Positions 53,103-64,000 of a DNA stretch of 64,000 bases are shown here, one piece after another (positions within the stretch are counted from its first letter, which is position 1; each line of letters opens with the position of its first letter). The translations under genes were made by a program, and so were the position numbers. This stretch comes from Aminobacter carboxidus (GTDB taxonomy: Bacteria > Pseudomonadota > Alphaproteobacteria > Rhizobiales > Rhizobiaceae): NCBI RefSeq assembly GCF_014863355.1, contig NZ_JACZEP010000001.1, positions 1,302,001 to 1,366,000 of the forward strand. The letters are read 5' to 3'. Under the pieces are notes generated by a model. That model was not told the origin of the DNA, ran no database searches, and was given only the letters and a program-made list of their open reading frames with translations.

Positions 53103-54722
53103 ATGGGCAAGGGTGCGCGGACGGTCTGGCAGGCCCTTGTCCTGTCTTTTGCTCTTGTCATTGCTGCCGCGTTGTTGCTTCCCGCCTCGGCGGAGGCTGC
53201 CAAGAGCAAACCTCCGGAGAATGACGGTCCACCCATGCGCTTCGTCGTGGTGCGCAGCTCCTCGCTGGGATGTGAGCCCTTGTGTCCGGAATGGATTTCA
53301 GCCGAGGGCGCGATCACGCCGGCGACGCCTGCCGCGTTCAAGAAGTTTCTCAAGAAGCTCGGCGACAAGCGGCTGCCGGTCATCGTGACGTCGCCCGGCG
53401 GCCGGGTCGAGGCAGCCTTGGAGTTGGGCCGCATCCTGCGTGCCCGAAAACTCGACATCGGCGTCGGGCTGACGCGCTTTGTCGAATGCGCCCCTGAGCA
53501 GAAGGGTTGCCAGCTCGATCCGGCCAGAAGGGGTATCTATCGGGGCGCGCTGTACTCGGCTGGAGCCTATTGTGCTTCCGCCTGTTCGATGATGTTCGCC
53601 GGCGGCGTGCGCAGGCACGTCGGGCAATGGGCCTATATGGGAGTCCATCAGGTGACGTCTTACGTGACGCAGCAGAAGATCACCTATCGCGAGACCTATC
53701 GGGTCGTCAAAGGCAAGAGAAAGACCCTGAGCCGCAAGGTCGTCCGGCGCAAGACGGTGGGTAGCTACACCACCACCAAGATGGGAAAGGCGTTCAACGC
53801 CAGGATGGTGGCCTATCTCAAGGAGATGGGGGTCAAGCAGACAATGTACGATGTCGGGCAAAGCACGCCCGTCTCCGAGATGCGCCAGCTGACACCCGTC
53901 GAGATGCTCAATATGAACCTGATAACCAGCCTAGATGCGACCGACGTCCTGGTCAGCATCGAGGTCTGCAAGAGCGCCACTCCTGCCGGCAATTGCTCCC
54001 TGGCGCCTGACATCAAGCCGCAGCCGGGCTCATATCCCAAGCATGTCGTGCCCGAAGATGGCGGCATGTGGTTCGTGGTCGTTCGCTCCAGCGAAGCTGG
54101 TTGCGAACCGAATTGTCCCGAATGGATTTCGGCTGAAGGCGACATTGATGCCAAAGCGCTGTCGCGGCTTGAGGCGACGCTCAAGGCGCTGGGCGGGCGA
54201 AAGCTTCCCTTGGTGGTGTCCTCCAGAGGCGGTGACGTCGAGACGGCGATGGCAATGGGCAGGATGATCCGTAAGGCGCGTTTGGACGTTGCTGTTGGGG
54301 GCACGATATTTGGCGGCTGCCGGCCGCGCGATGAGGGCTGCAAGGCTCCAGCCAAGTCGCCGTTATTCGGCAATGCAGTTTCTTACGAAGGGCTGTGCTT
54401 GAACGATTGCACCCTTCTGCTGGCGGCGGGTAAGACGAGGCTGGTTGGCTATGGTGCTCGATTTGGCTGGTATCTGAGAGCCAAGCCGCCCGCATCCGTA
54501 CTTGCGGCGTATCTTGACGAAATGGGGGTGCAAGCTCATTCGTTCGACGACGCCGCCCCCATCAAGGTCGTCTATACCGATCAGACAAGGCTCAAGGCGG
54601 CTGGCCTTCTGACCCGGAATGGTTCGGTGGATCTGCTGATAGATGGCGGTGTTTGCCGGCTGATCCCCATTCCCGCCAATTGCAGGCTGGCCATTCAAGG
54701 TGAGTTTGCGCGGAAACAGTAA
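53103..54722 (+). CDS. Exported protein with two tandem ClpP-like (COG3904-type) domains
   Basis: 539 residues from ATG 53103. A signal peptide (1-33) is followed by two homologous halves (about 45-290 and 322-530), each opening FVVVRSS-x-x-GCEP-x-CPEWISAEG. The fold pattern is that of ClpP/crotonase-like periplasmic proteins: SPGGRVEAALELGRILR (oxyanion-type loop), YCASACSMMFAGG (Ser159) and MGVHQV (His182) in domain 1. In domain 2 the matching positions read LCLNDCTLLLAAG and FGWYLR, so both Ser and His are replaced. A basic insertion (about 188-222) occurs only in domain 1. Many paired cysteines suggest disulfides. Function unknown; a periplasmic protease or peptidase with a pseudoenzyme half is possible. 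It sits inside the tuf-secE region. Confidence 0.75.
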   Translation: MGKGARTVWQALVLSFALVIAAALLLPASAEAAKSKPPENDGPPMRFVVVRSSSLGCEPLCPEWISAEGAITPATPAAFKKFLKKLGDKRLPVIVTSPGGRVEAALELGRILRARKLDIGVGLTRFVECAPEQKGCQLDPARRGIYRGALYSAGAYCASACSMMFAGGVRRHVGQWAYMGVHQVTSYVTQQKITYRETYRVVKGKRKTLSRKVVRRKTVGSYTTTKMGKAFNARMVAYLKEMGVKQTMYDVGQSTPVSEMRQLTPVEMLNMNLITSLDATDVLVSIEVCKSATPAGNCSLAPDIKPQPGSYPKHVVPEDGGMWFVVVRSSEAGCEPNCPEWISAEGDIDAKALSRLEATLKALGGRKLPLVVSSRGGDVETAMAMGRMIRKARLDVAVGGTIFGGCRPRDEGCKAPAKSPLFGNAVSYEGLCLNDCTLLLAAGKTRLVGYGARFGWYLRAKPPASVLAAYLDEMGVQAHSFDDAAPIKVVYTDQTRLKAAGLLTRNGSVDLLIDGGVCRLIPIPANCRLAIQGEFARKQ

Positions 54723-54841
54723 GGCGTTCCCGCGCCCAACCGCCGTTTCATCGCCAGCACCAGGCCAAGGCTTGGCAATTGCAGGCTTCCATGCCGTGGT
54801 CGCGCTCCCCATATGCCATTCAACGCGAATGGAGGAAGACG

Positions 54842-55282
54842 ATGCAAAAAGACGTGCCGACATTGTTCGACTGGGCTGGCGGAGCTGCGGCGCTCAATCG
54901 GCTGACGGAGGTGTTTTACGACAAGGTTCTCGCGGATCCGCTGCTCGAGCCGGTATTCCGCAACATGTCCGCTGATCATCCCGCACATGTCGCTGCATTC
55001 ATTGGCGAAGTGTTCGGCGGGCCGAAGGACTACAGCGAGATCCATGGCGGCCATCCCGCCATGATCAGCCACCACCTCAACAAACATCTCGACGCCGCTG
55101 ATGAGGTGAAGCTGCCCGACGATCCCGAATTCCGTTCGGCGTTCGTCGCCTATCTCGAATGGGGCACACGCCTGGCCAAGCTGAACTCGCAGGACGGTGC
55201 CGCGCCCGCACTGCACGAGCCGATGCCCCGCTGGGGCTGGGGTGTTCCGGGCGGGCCTTACGTGCCGCCGGCCAAATCTTGA
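54842..55282 (+). CDS. Group II truncated haemoglobin
   Basis: 146 residues from ATG 54842, behind GGAGGAAGACG. It opens TLFDWAGGAAALNRLTEVFY like group II (O-type) truncated globins, followed by DPLLEPVFRNM, the HPAHVAAFIGEVFGGP block (conserved proximal-side region) and a Pro/Trp-rich C-terminus (RWGWGVPGGPY). The ~25-residue C-terminal extension is longer than in classical TrHb2. Bacterial members bind O2/NO/peroxide and protect from nitrosative or oxidative stress. It lies between the ClpP-like gene and the YdjM-like gene on the same strand. Family firm, physiological role open. Confidence 0.85.
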   Translation: MQKDVPTLFDWAGGAAALNRLTEVFYDKVLADPLLEPVFRNMSADHPAHVAAFIGEVFGGPKDYSEIHGGHPAMISHHLNKHLDAADEVKLPDDPEFRSAFVAYLEWGTRLAKLNSQDGAAPALHEPMPRWGWGVPGGPYVPPAKS

Positions 55283-55362
55283 CCTGAAGCCTGGACCTCG
55301 ATGCCCCGGCCCTAAGGCCGCCGCAATGTCGCGGGACGTGTCCGTGGAACAGGAAGCGTTGC

Positions 55363-55869
55363 ATGCTGATCGCGCATTTGCCGGCCGGTTTCGTCTTGGG
55401 AACGCTGGTCCGGGACCTGGGACGTGGTGCCCGCACGATCATGCCGGCTGCACTCCTGGGCAGCGTCGCCCCCGATCTCGACATGTTCTACTTCTATCTG
55501 ATCGACGGCCAGCAGACGCACCACCACAGCTACTTCACGCACTGGCCGCTGTTTTGGACCGGGCTTGGCGTTGTCGCACTGCCACTTGTCAAATGGTTAT
55601 GGCCGCAGCTCTTTGCGGCTGCCATGGTCTTCTTCACCGCCGTCATGACCCACATGGTGCTCGATTCGATCGCTACCCCGATGCAGTGGCTGATGCCTTT
55701 CAGTGACGTCACGGTAGAGCTTGTCACCATACCGGCCCGATATTCGCACTGGGTACTGAGCTTCATCCTGCACTGGACCTTCGCGCTTGAGCTTGTCATT
55801 TGCGCCTGGGCGGCGTTGCTGGCCGTCAGGCAGCTGAGGCAACGCAAGCTGCGCGAAAGCCGCGCTTGA
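55363..55869 (+). CDS. YdjM-like membrane metal-dependent hydrolase (DUF457 type)
   Basis: 168 residues, four or five hydrophobic segments. Conserved metal-ligand-like positions: the N-terminal His (MLIAHLPAGF), the SVAPDLDMFYF acidic pair, HHHSYFTHWPLFW, and TAVMTHMVLDSIATP. These match the YdjM/DUF457 inner-membrane family annotated as metal-dependent hydrolases; the substrate is unknown (phospholipid or lipid-linked compounds are suspected). The start is ATG 55363 after AGGAAGCGTTGC. The last of three genes between tuf and tRNA-Trp. Confidence 0.8.
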   Translation: MLIAHLPAGFVLGTLVRDLGRGARTIMPAALLGSVAPDLDMFYFYLIDGQQTHHHSYFTHWPLFWTGLGVVALPLVKWLWPQLFAAAMVFFTAVMTHMVLDSIATPMQWLMPFSDVTVELVTIPARYSHWVLSFILHWTFALELVICAWAALLAVRQLRQRKLRESRA

Positions 55870-56051
55870 GACCCTGCACATTGAGCGCCGTCAGGTGCAG
55901 GCAACGAGCCAAAGTGCGTCACTAGGCAGGCGAGGGCGCCTGACCAAAATTCCGCCTGTGAATGTTCGCAACATCACGCATTGCGCTCTTTACAGACGCC
56001 GTGGAAATCCTTAGGAAGCCCGTGCTGCGCAGATGATGCGCGGCGAGATGC

Positions 56052-56127
<76 letters not shown>

Positions 56128-56430
56128 GTCTTGCCAGAATTCGCTAATTCAGGCATAAGGACTTCTATAGCCGGAACGGAACGACTGGATGGTTCCGACG
56201 CGGCGTTTAAACGTAAAGCTTGTTCCTGCCACTTGCGTGGAGAGAGAATCGGTTTTATGTAAGCGAAACAGACACGCGGCGCGTGGAGCTGGGGATCCGG
56301 CTTTACGCGTCCGAATTGCATGGGCGAAATGTTGCGCTGATTCGGCGTCGATATCGTTCATGTGATGGCATCTCCCGGTCACGGGATCATCCAGAAGTCC
56401 GGTCAACGGACGTTGAGAGCAGAGCGGCAC
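56128..56430. other. tRNA-Trp to secE spacer
   Basis: About 300 bases without a convincing gene. It should contain the 3' trailer of tRNA-Trp and the promoter for secE-nusG. An open frame runs upstream of secE (from 56362) but is not supported as coding. Confidence 0.45.
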
Positions 56431-56631
56431 ATGGCGAAAACCACGAACCCCTTCACCTTTCTGCAGCAGGTAAGGTCGGAAACGGCGAAGGTGACGTGGC
56501 CATCACGGCGCGAGACGATGATCTCCACGGTCATGGTTCTTGGCTTTGCGATTATTGCGATGATTTTCTTTTTTGCCGCTGACCAGCTGATGGCATTCGC
56601 CGTCGAGCAGATCTTGGGCATTGGCCGCTAA
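56431..56631 (+). CDS. secE: Preprotein translocase subunit SecE
   Basis: 66 residues from ATG 56431. The short SecE form: a cytoplasmic amphipathic helix with the conserved FTFLQQVRSETAKVTWPSRR motif (residues 7-26), then one transmembrane helix (STVMVLGFAIIAMIFFFAA). It clamps SecY in the Sec translocon. It is 26 bases ahead of nusG, in one transcript. Confidence 0.96.
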   Translation: MAKTTNPFTFLQQVRSETAKVTWPSRRETMISTVMVLGFAIIAMIFFFAADQLMAFAVEQILGIGR

Positions 56632-56657
56632 GGCTGCGAATACGGAGAATTCCTGAG

Positions 56658-57185
56658 ATGACTGCGCGCTGGTATATCGTCCACGCCTATTCGAACTTCG
56701 AAAAGAAGGTCGCCGAGGACATTGAGCACAAGGCCAAGCAGAAGGGCCTGAGCGAGCAGATCGAGCAGATCGTTGTTCCGACCGAGAAGGTTGTTGAGGT
56801 TCGCCGCGGCCGCAAGGTCGATGCTGAGCGCAAGTTCTTCCCGGGCTATGTGTTGCTGAAGGCCCATTTGACCGACGCCGTCTTCTCGCTCGTGAAGAAC
56901 ACGCCGAAGGTCACTGGTTTCCTTGGTGATTCCAAGCCGGTGCCGATCACGGAAGCTGAGGCCCAGCGCATCCTGAACCAGGTCCAGGAGGGCGTCGAGC
57001 GTCCCAAGCCGTCCGTCACGTTCGAGATCGGTGAAGCGGTTCGCGTTTCCGACGGTCCGTTCGCGTCGTTCAACGGCTTCGTCCAGGAAGTGGACGAGGA
57101 GCGGGCGCGCCTCAAGGTGGAAGTGTCGATCTTCGGGCGCGCTGTGCCTGTCGATCTCGAATTCGGTCAGGTCGAAAAGGGCTGA
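56658..57185 (+). CDS. nusG: Transcription termination/antitermination factor NusG
   Basis: 175 residues: an N-terminal NGN domain (MTARWYIVHAYSNFEKKVAE; RKFFPGYVLL) and a C-terminal KOW domain (VRVSDGPFASFNGFVQEVDE). It links RNA polymerase to Rho or ribosomal S10. The start follows GGAGAATTCCTGAG. It is followed by a 155-base leader with a wobble hairpin before rplK. Confidence 0.97.
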   Translation: MTARWYIVHAYSNFEKKVAEDIEHKAKQKGLSEQIEQIVVPTEKVVEVRRGRKVDAERKFFPGYVLLKAHLTDAVFSLVKNTPKVTGFLGDSKPVPITEAEAQRILNQVQEGVERPKPSVTFEIGEAVRVSDGPFASFNGFVQEVDEERARLKVEVSIFGRAVPVDLEFGQVEKG

Positions 57186-57192
57186 TCGAGAC

Positions 57193-57218
57193 GCCCGTCA
57201 CCGGTTTCGGTGGTGGGC
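57193..57218 (+). promoter_or_regulatory. Leader hairpin between nusG and rplK
   Basis: An 11-bp RNA stem with two G-U pairs (GCCCGTCACCG / CGGTGGTGGGC) around GTTT, eight bases past the nusG stop. It may be a nusG 3' end or part of the autoregulatory leader of the L11 operon, where L1 binds in E. coli. Confidence 0.4.
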
Positions 57219-57340
57219 AGTGCCGGGCGCAGGCCTGGCGCAAGCATGGTGGGAGAAGAGGCAGCTTAGCCGGTTGTCTTTTTCGCACCACCAAACTGCA
57301 ACCGCCGGGTCATCCGGCATAAAACGAAAGCAGGAAAGAG

Positions 57341-57769
57341 ATGGCTAAGAAAGTTGCGGGCCAGCTCAAGCTCCAGGTTTCCGCGGGTTCGGCGACGCCG
57401 TCGCCCCCGATCGGTCCGGCGCTTGGTCAGCGTGGCATCAACATCATGGAGTTCTGCAAGGCGTTCAACGCGCAGACCCAGGAGCTCGAGAAGGGGTCCC
57501 CGATCCCGGTCGTGATCACCTATTACCAGGACAAGTCGTTCACCTTCGTCATGAAGACGCCGCCGGTGGCCTACTTCCTGAAGAAGGCTGCCAACCTCAA
57601 GTCGGGTTCCAAGGAGCCGGGCAAGATCAAGGCTGGCGAGATCAGCAGCGCCAAGGTGCGCGAGATCGCCGAAGTCAAGATGAAGGACTTGAACGCGAAC
57701 GACATCGAAGCCGCCATCAAGATGGTCGAAGGCTCGGCTCGTTCGATGGGCCTGGAAGTGGTGGGCTGA
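57341..57769 (+). CDS. rplK: 50S ribosomal protein L11
   Basis: 142 residues. The L11 N-terminal domain ([40 protein letters not shown], the GTPase-center and thiostrepton region) is followed by the C-terminal 23S rRNA-binding domain ([20 protein letters not shown]). Start behind GAAAGCAGGAAAGAG. Four bases separate it from rplA. Confidence 0.98.
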   Translation: MAKKVAGQLKLQVSAGSATPSPPIGPALGQRGINIMEFCKAFNAQTQELEKGSPIPVVITYYQDKSFTFVMKTPPVAYFLKKAANLKSGSKEPGKIKAGEISSAKVREIAEVKMKDLNANDIEAAIKMVEGSARSMGLEVVG

Positions 57770-57773
57770 GATC

Positions 57774-58472
57774 ATGGCTAAGATTGCAAAGCGCGTTTCC
57801 AAGTCCCGCGAAGGCATCGACGTGAACAAGGCTTACGGCCTTGGCGAAGCGATCGAGCTTTTGAAGGCTCGCTCGTCGGTCAAGTTCGACGAGACCATCG
57901 AAGTCGCCATGAACCTCGGCGTCGACCCGCGCCACGCTGACCAGATGGTCCGCGGCGTGGTCAATCTGCCGAACGGCACGGGCCGCACGGTCCGCGTGGC
58001 GGTGTTCGCACGTGATGCAAAGGCTGACGAAGCCCGCGCCGCCGGCGCTGACATCGTTGGTGCCGAAGATCTCGTCGATATCGTCCAGAAGGGCCAGATC
58101 GACTTCGATCGCTGCATTGCCACTCCCGACATGATGCCGCTGGTCGGTCGTCTCGGTAAGGTGCTCGGCCCGCGCGGCATGATGCCGAACCCGAAGGTCG
58201 GCACCGTGACCACCGACATCGCCGGAGCCGTCAAGGCTTCGAAGGGCGGCGCCGTTGAGTTCCGCGTCGAGAAGGCAGGCATCATCCACGCTGGCGTCGG
58301 CAAGGTCTCCTTCGACGTCAAGGCGCTGGAAGAAAACGTCCGCGCCTTTGCTGACGCGGTCAACAAGGCCAAGCCGGCAGGCGCCAAGGGCGTCTACGTC
58401 AAGAAGGTGTCCGTCACCTCGACGATGGGCCCAGGCCTCAAGGTCGACCTCGGCACGCTCGCAGCGTCCTGA
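57774..58472 (+). CDS. rplA: 50S ribosomal protein L1
   Basis: 232 residues. L1 features: [18 protein letters not shown], the [16 protein letters not shown] segment and domain [21 protein letters not shown] with the conserved RNA-binding loop. It forms the L1 stalk and in E. coli represses the L11-L1 mRNA. It starts four bases after the rplK stop, so translation is coupled. Confidence 0.98.
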   Translation: MAKIAKRVSKSREGIDVNKAYGLGEAIELLKARSSVKFDETIEVAMNLGVDPRHADQMVRGVVNLPNGTGRTVRVAVFARDAKADEARAAGADIVGAEDLVDIVQKGQIDFDRCIATPDMMPLVGRLGKVLGPRGMMPNPKVGTVTTDIAGAVKASKGGAVEFRVEKAGIIHAGVGKVSFDVKALEENVRAFADAVNKAKPAGAKGVYVKKVSVTSTMGPGLKVDLGTLAAS

Positions 58473-58518
58473 TGATTTGAATTGGGATCGGCCGGCAACG
58501 GCTGGATCCTGAGAAGTA

Positions 58519-58543
58519 TTCCGGGCCTCCGGGCCCGGATTTT
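58519..58543 (+). terminator. Intrinsic terminator/attenuator in the L10 leader
   Basis: A perfect 8-bp stem TCCGGGCC / GGCCCGGA with loop TCCG, immediately followed by TTTT. It could end most rplKA transcripts before rplJ, or act as an attenuator with the overlapping second hairpin. Confidence 0.7.
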
Positions 58544-58569
58544 CGGAAGCTGGAAACAGCTTTCGAAAA
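58540..58569 (+). promoter_or_regulatory. GAAA-tetraloop hairpin overlapping the attenuator T tract
   Basis: A 13-bp RNA stem (one G-U) that starts with the TTTT of the preceding terminator and pairs it with AAAA downstream, closed by a GAAA tetraloop (GCTG-GAAA-CAGC core). Forming it uses up the terminator's U tract, so the two elements may compete or fold in sequence. Confidence 0.55.
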
Positions 58570-58860
58570 TCCTGTCCGAGATTGCAGGCGGTCCAGGCGA
58601 CCCTTGGTCCTTAATTCGAATGGGCCTGCATGAGACGGGTGAAGACCAGACAAAGGAGCCTTTGCTCCAATGAAAGGTTCGAACCGTGTTTGCCTTTTGT
58701 CTGCGCATCGCGCCGGGCCACAAGCCCGTCAGGTGTGGCGAAAGGGGGCAGGATCCTCGAGCGCCGTTCGGGTGATCTGGAATTTCTGGATTGGCCGCCC
58801 GGCAAAAGGCAACCCGACCGCACATCCCGCAAATGGGAAGCGGTCAACTGGAGATAGGCA

Positions 58861-59379
58861 GTGGACAGAGCGGAAAAACGCGAACTCGTCACGGGCCTGA
58901 ATGACGCGTTCTCGAACGCAGGTTCAGTGGTCGTGGCCCACTATGCCGGTATCACCGTCGCGCAAATGAACGATCTTCGCGTGAAGATGCGTCAGGCCGG
59001 CGGCACCGTCAAAGTCGCGAAGAACCGTCTCGCCAAAATCGCTCTTCAGGGCACGGAATCCGAAAGCATCATCGATCTGTTCAAGGGACAGACGCTGGTT
59101 GCCTATTCGGAGGATCCGATTGCAGCGCCGAAGGTCGCGTCCGACTTCGCCAAGACCAATGACAAGCTTGTCATCCTTGGTGGTTCGATGGGCACGACCT
59201 CGCTCAACGCCGACGGAGTCAAGGCTTTGGCCGCGCTCCCGTCGCTCGACGAGCTGCGTGCAAGGCTGGTTGGCATGATCGCCACCCCGGCTACCCGGAT
59301 CGCCCAGATCGTCAATGCGCCGGCGGCTTCGGTCGCGCGCGTCATTGGCGCTTATGCCCGGAAGGACGAGGCGGCATGA
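58861..59379 (+). CDS. rplJ: 50S ribosomal protein L10
   Basis: 172 residues from GTG 58861, behind GGAGATAGGCA. L10 features: [41 protein letters not shown] and [12 protein letters not shown], with the C-terminal helix for L7/L12 dimers ([17 protein letters not shown]). It anchors the stalk on 23S rRNA and usually autoregulates its operon. 54 bases before rplL. Confidence 0.97.
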   Translation: MDRAEKRELVTGLNDAFSNAGSVVVAHYAGITVAQMNDLRVKMRQAGGTVKVAKNRLAKIALQGTESESIIDLFKGQTLVAYSEDPIAAPKVASDFAKTNDKLVILGGSMGTTSLNADGVKALAALPSLDELRARLVGMIATPATRIAQIVNAPAASVARVIGAYARKDEAA

Positions 59380-59433
59380 GGCCGTTCCTCGCTATCATCA
59401 ACACACGTTCGAACTGATTGAAGGAATAGAAAA

Positions 59434-59808
<375 letters not shown>

Positions 59809-59817
59809 GCACGGTTT

Positions 59818-59845
59818 CGGTGGGCAGCTTAACGGCCGCCCACCG
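59818..59845 (+). promoter_or_regulatory. Hairpin just after rplL
   Basis: CGGTGGGC pairs perfectly with GCCCACCG (8 bp, 12-base loop), ten bases past the rplL stop. It has no T tail. Confidence 0.5.
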
Positions 59846-59878
59846 GCTCCCGTGACCCGGGGGATTGTGGGGAACCTA

Positions 59879-59928
59879 TTTCCTGATGGCCGCAAGCGGC
59901 TTTCAGGAAACGGGTTTTCGCCCGTTTT
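59879..59928 (+). terminator. rplL-rpoB attenuator-like double hairpin
   Basis: First a long symmetric hairpin 59879-59910 (TTTCCTGA ... TCAGGAAA outside, GCCGC/GCGGC inside, symmetric TG/TT internal loop). Then AAACGGG-TTTTCG-CCCGTTTT (59908-59928), a terminator-like stem whose first three bases are shared with the first hairpin. In E. coli the same gap holds a partial terminator and an RNase III site that set the ribosomal protein/RNA polymerase ratio. Confidence 0.6.
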
Positions 59929-60011
59929 GGATAGGCCGCCGCCGAGGCGGCGCGAAAATGCAAGGTGAGCATTAGCGACGCTCACCCCAAGAAAGGCAGC
60001 AAGGAGCGACG

Positions 60012-64000
<3,989 letters not shown>

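Larger units (their letters stand above)
58473..58860 (+). promoter_or_regulatory. rplJ (L10) leader region
   Basis: 388 bases between rplA and rplJ with no gene. It contains a terminator-type hairpin (58519-58543), a longer hairpin that overlaps its T tract (58540-58569), and further GC-rich structure downstream. In many bacteria this leader carries the L10-(L7/L12)4 binding site that represses rplJL translation, and a promoter for rplJL-rpoBC. Confidence 0.7.

Overview
The window looks like core chromosome of an alphaproteobacterium of the order Hyphomicrobiales, most like Phyllobacteriaceae (Mesorhizobium/Aminobacter type). The basis is high GC, the CckA hybrid kinase, a MucR/Ros regulator, a BA14K-family protein, an Omp25/31-type porin-like barrel, an RNase E with an acidic insertion in its S1 domain, and the tRNA-Tyr/tRNA-Gly/tuf ... 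tRNA-Trp/secE/nusG/rplKAJL/rpoB order. The genus is inference. No prophage, transposase, CRISPR array, secretion island or defence island was seen.

Layout. 1-11.8 kb: ycjX/ycjF-type pair, SixA-type phosphatase, dksA, a FliO-domain protein, cckA, deoD, a small ORF, a DEAD-box helicase, an MFS carrier and an SDR. 12-15.2 kb: a tight cysK-alaX-sseA-GNAT operon joining cysteine synthesis, tRNA editing and mercaptopyruvate sulfur transfer. 15.3-20.9 kb: OmpA protein, an atypical DapB-like reductase behind a GTATAC double palindrome, a DUF1203 protein, an internally duplicated beta-barrel gene with a decayed extra copy upstream, and ald with a divergent Lrp regulator. 21-27 kb: cpdB, GDPD, cfa, a 42-codon membrane protein that seems to start at AUU, a Dabb protein and mucR. 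27-36.6 kb: rne divergent from amiC-mrcA, then a VOC protein and prfB with the RF2 programmed +1 frameshift. 36.7-44.5 kb: exported proteins, a GFA-family gene broken by one base, an OmpA lipoprotein, a candidate small RNA between two terminators, a second DEAD-box helicase, nadK, a GGDEF cyclase, tRNA-Thr and several small proteins. 44.5-49.2 kb: an IclR regulator divergent from gcl-hyi-glxR, which converts glyoxylate to glycerate. 49.3-64 kb: BNR exported protein, rlmB, tRNAs and tuf; then three genes not usually part of this cluster (tandem ClpP-like exported protein, truncated haemoglobin, YdjM-like membrane protein); then tRNA-Trp, secE, nusG, rplK, rplA, rplJ, rplL and rpoB, which runs off the right edge.

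No large unknown multi-gene system was found. The observations most worth checking are: the ClpP-like tandem protein whose second half has lost the catalytic residues; the DapB paralogue lacking the catalytic His pair and placed under its own operator; the AUU-initiated small membrane protein; the duplicated barrel gene and its ghost copy sharing a promoter module; the candidate sRNA at 38.4 kb; the mucR upstream palindrome; and the stacked attenuator-like hairpins in the ribosomal protein/rpoB leaders.
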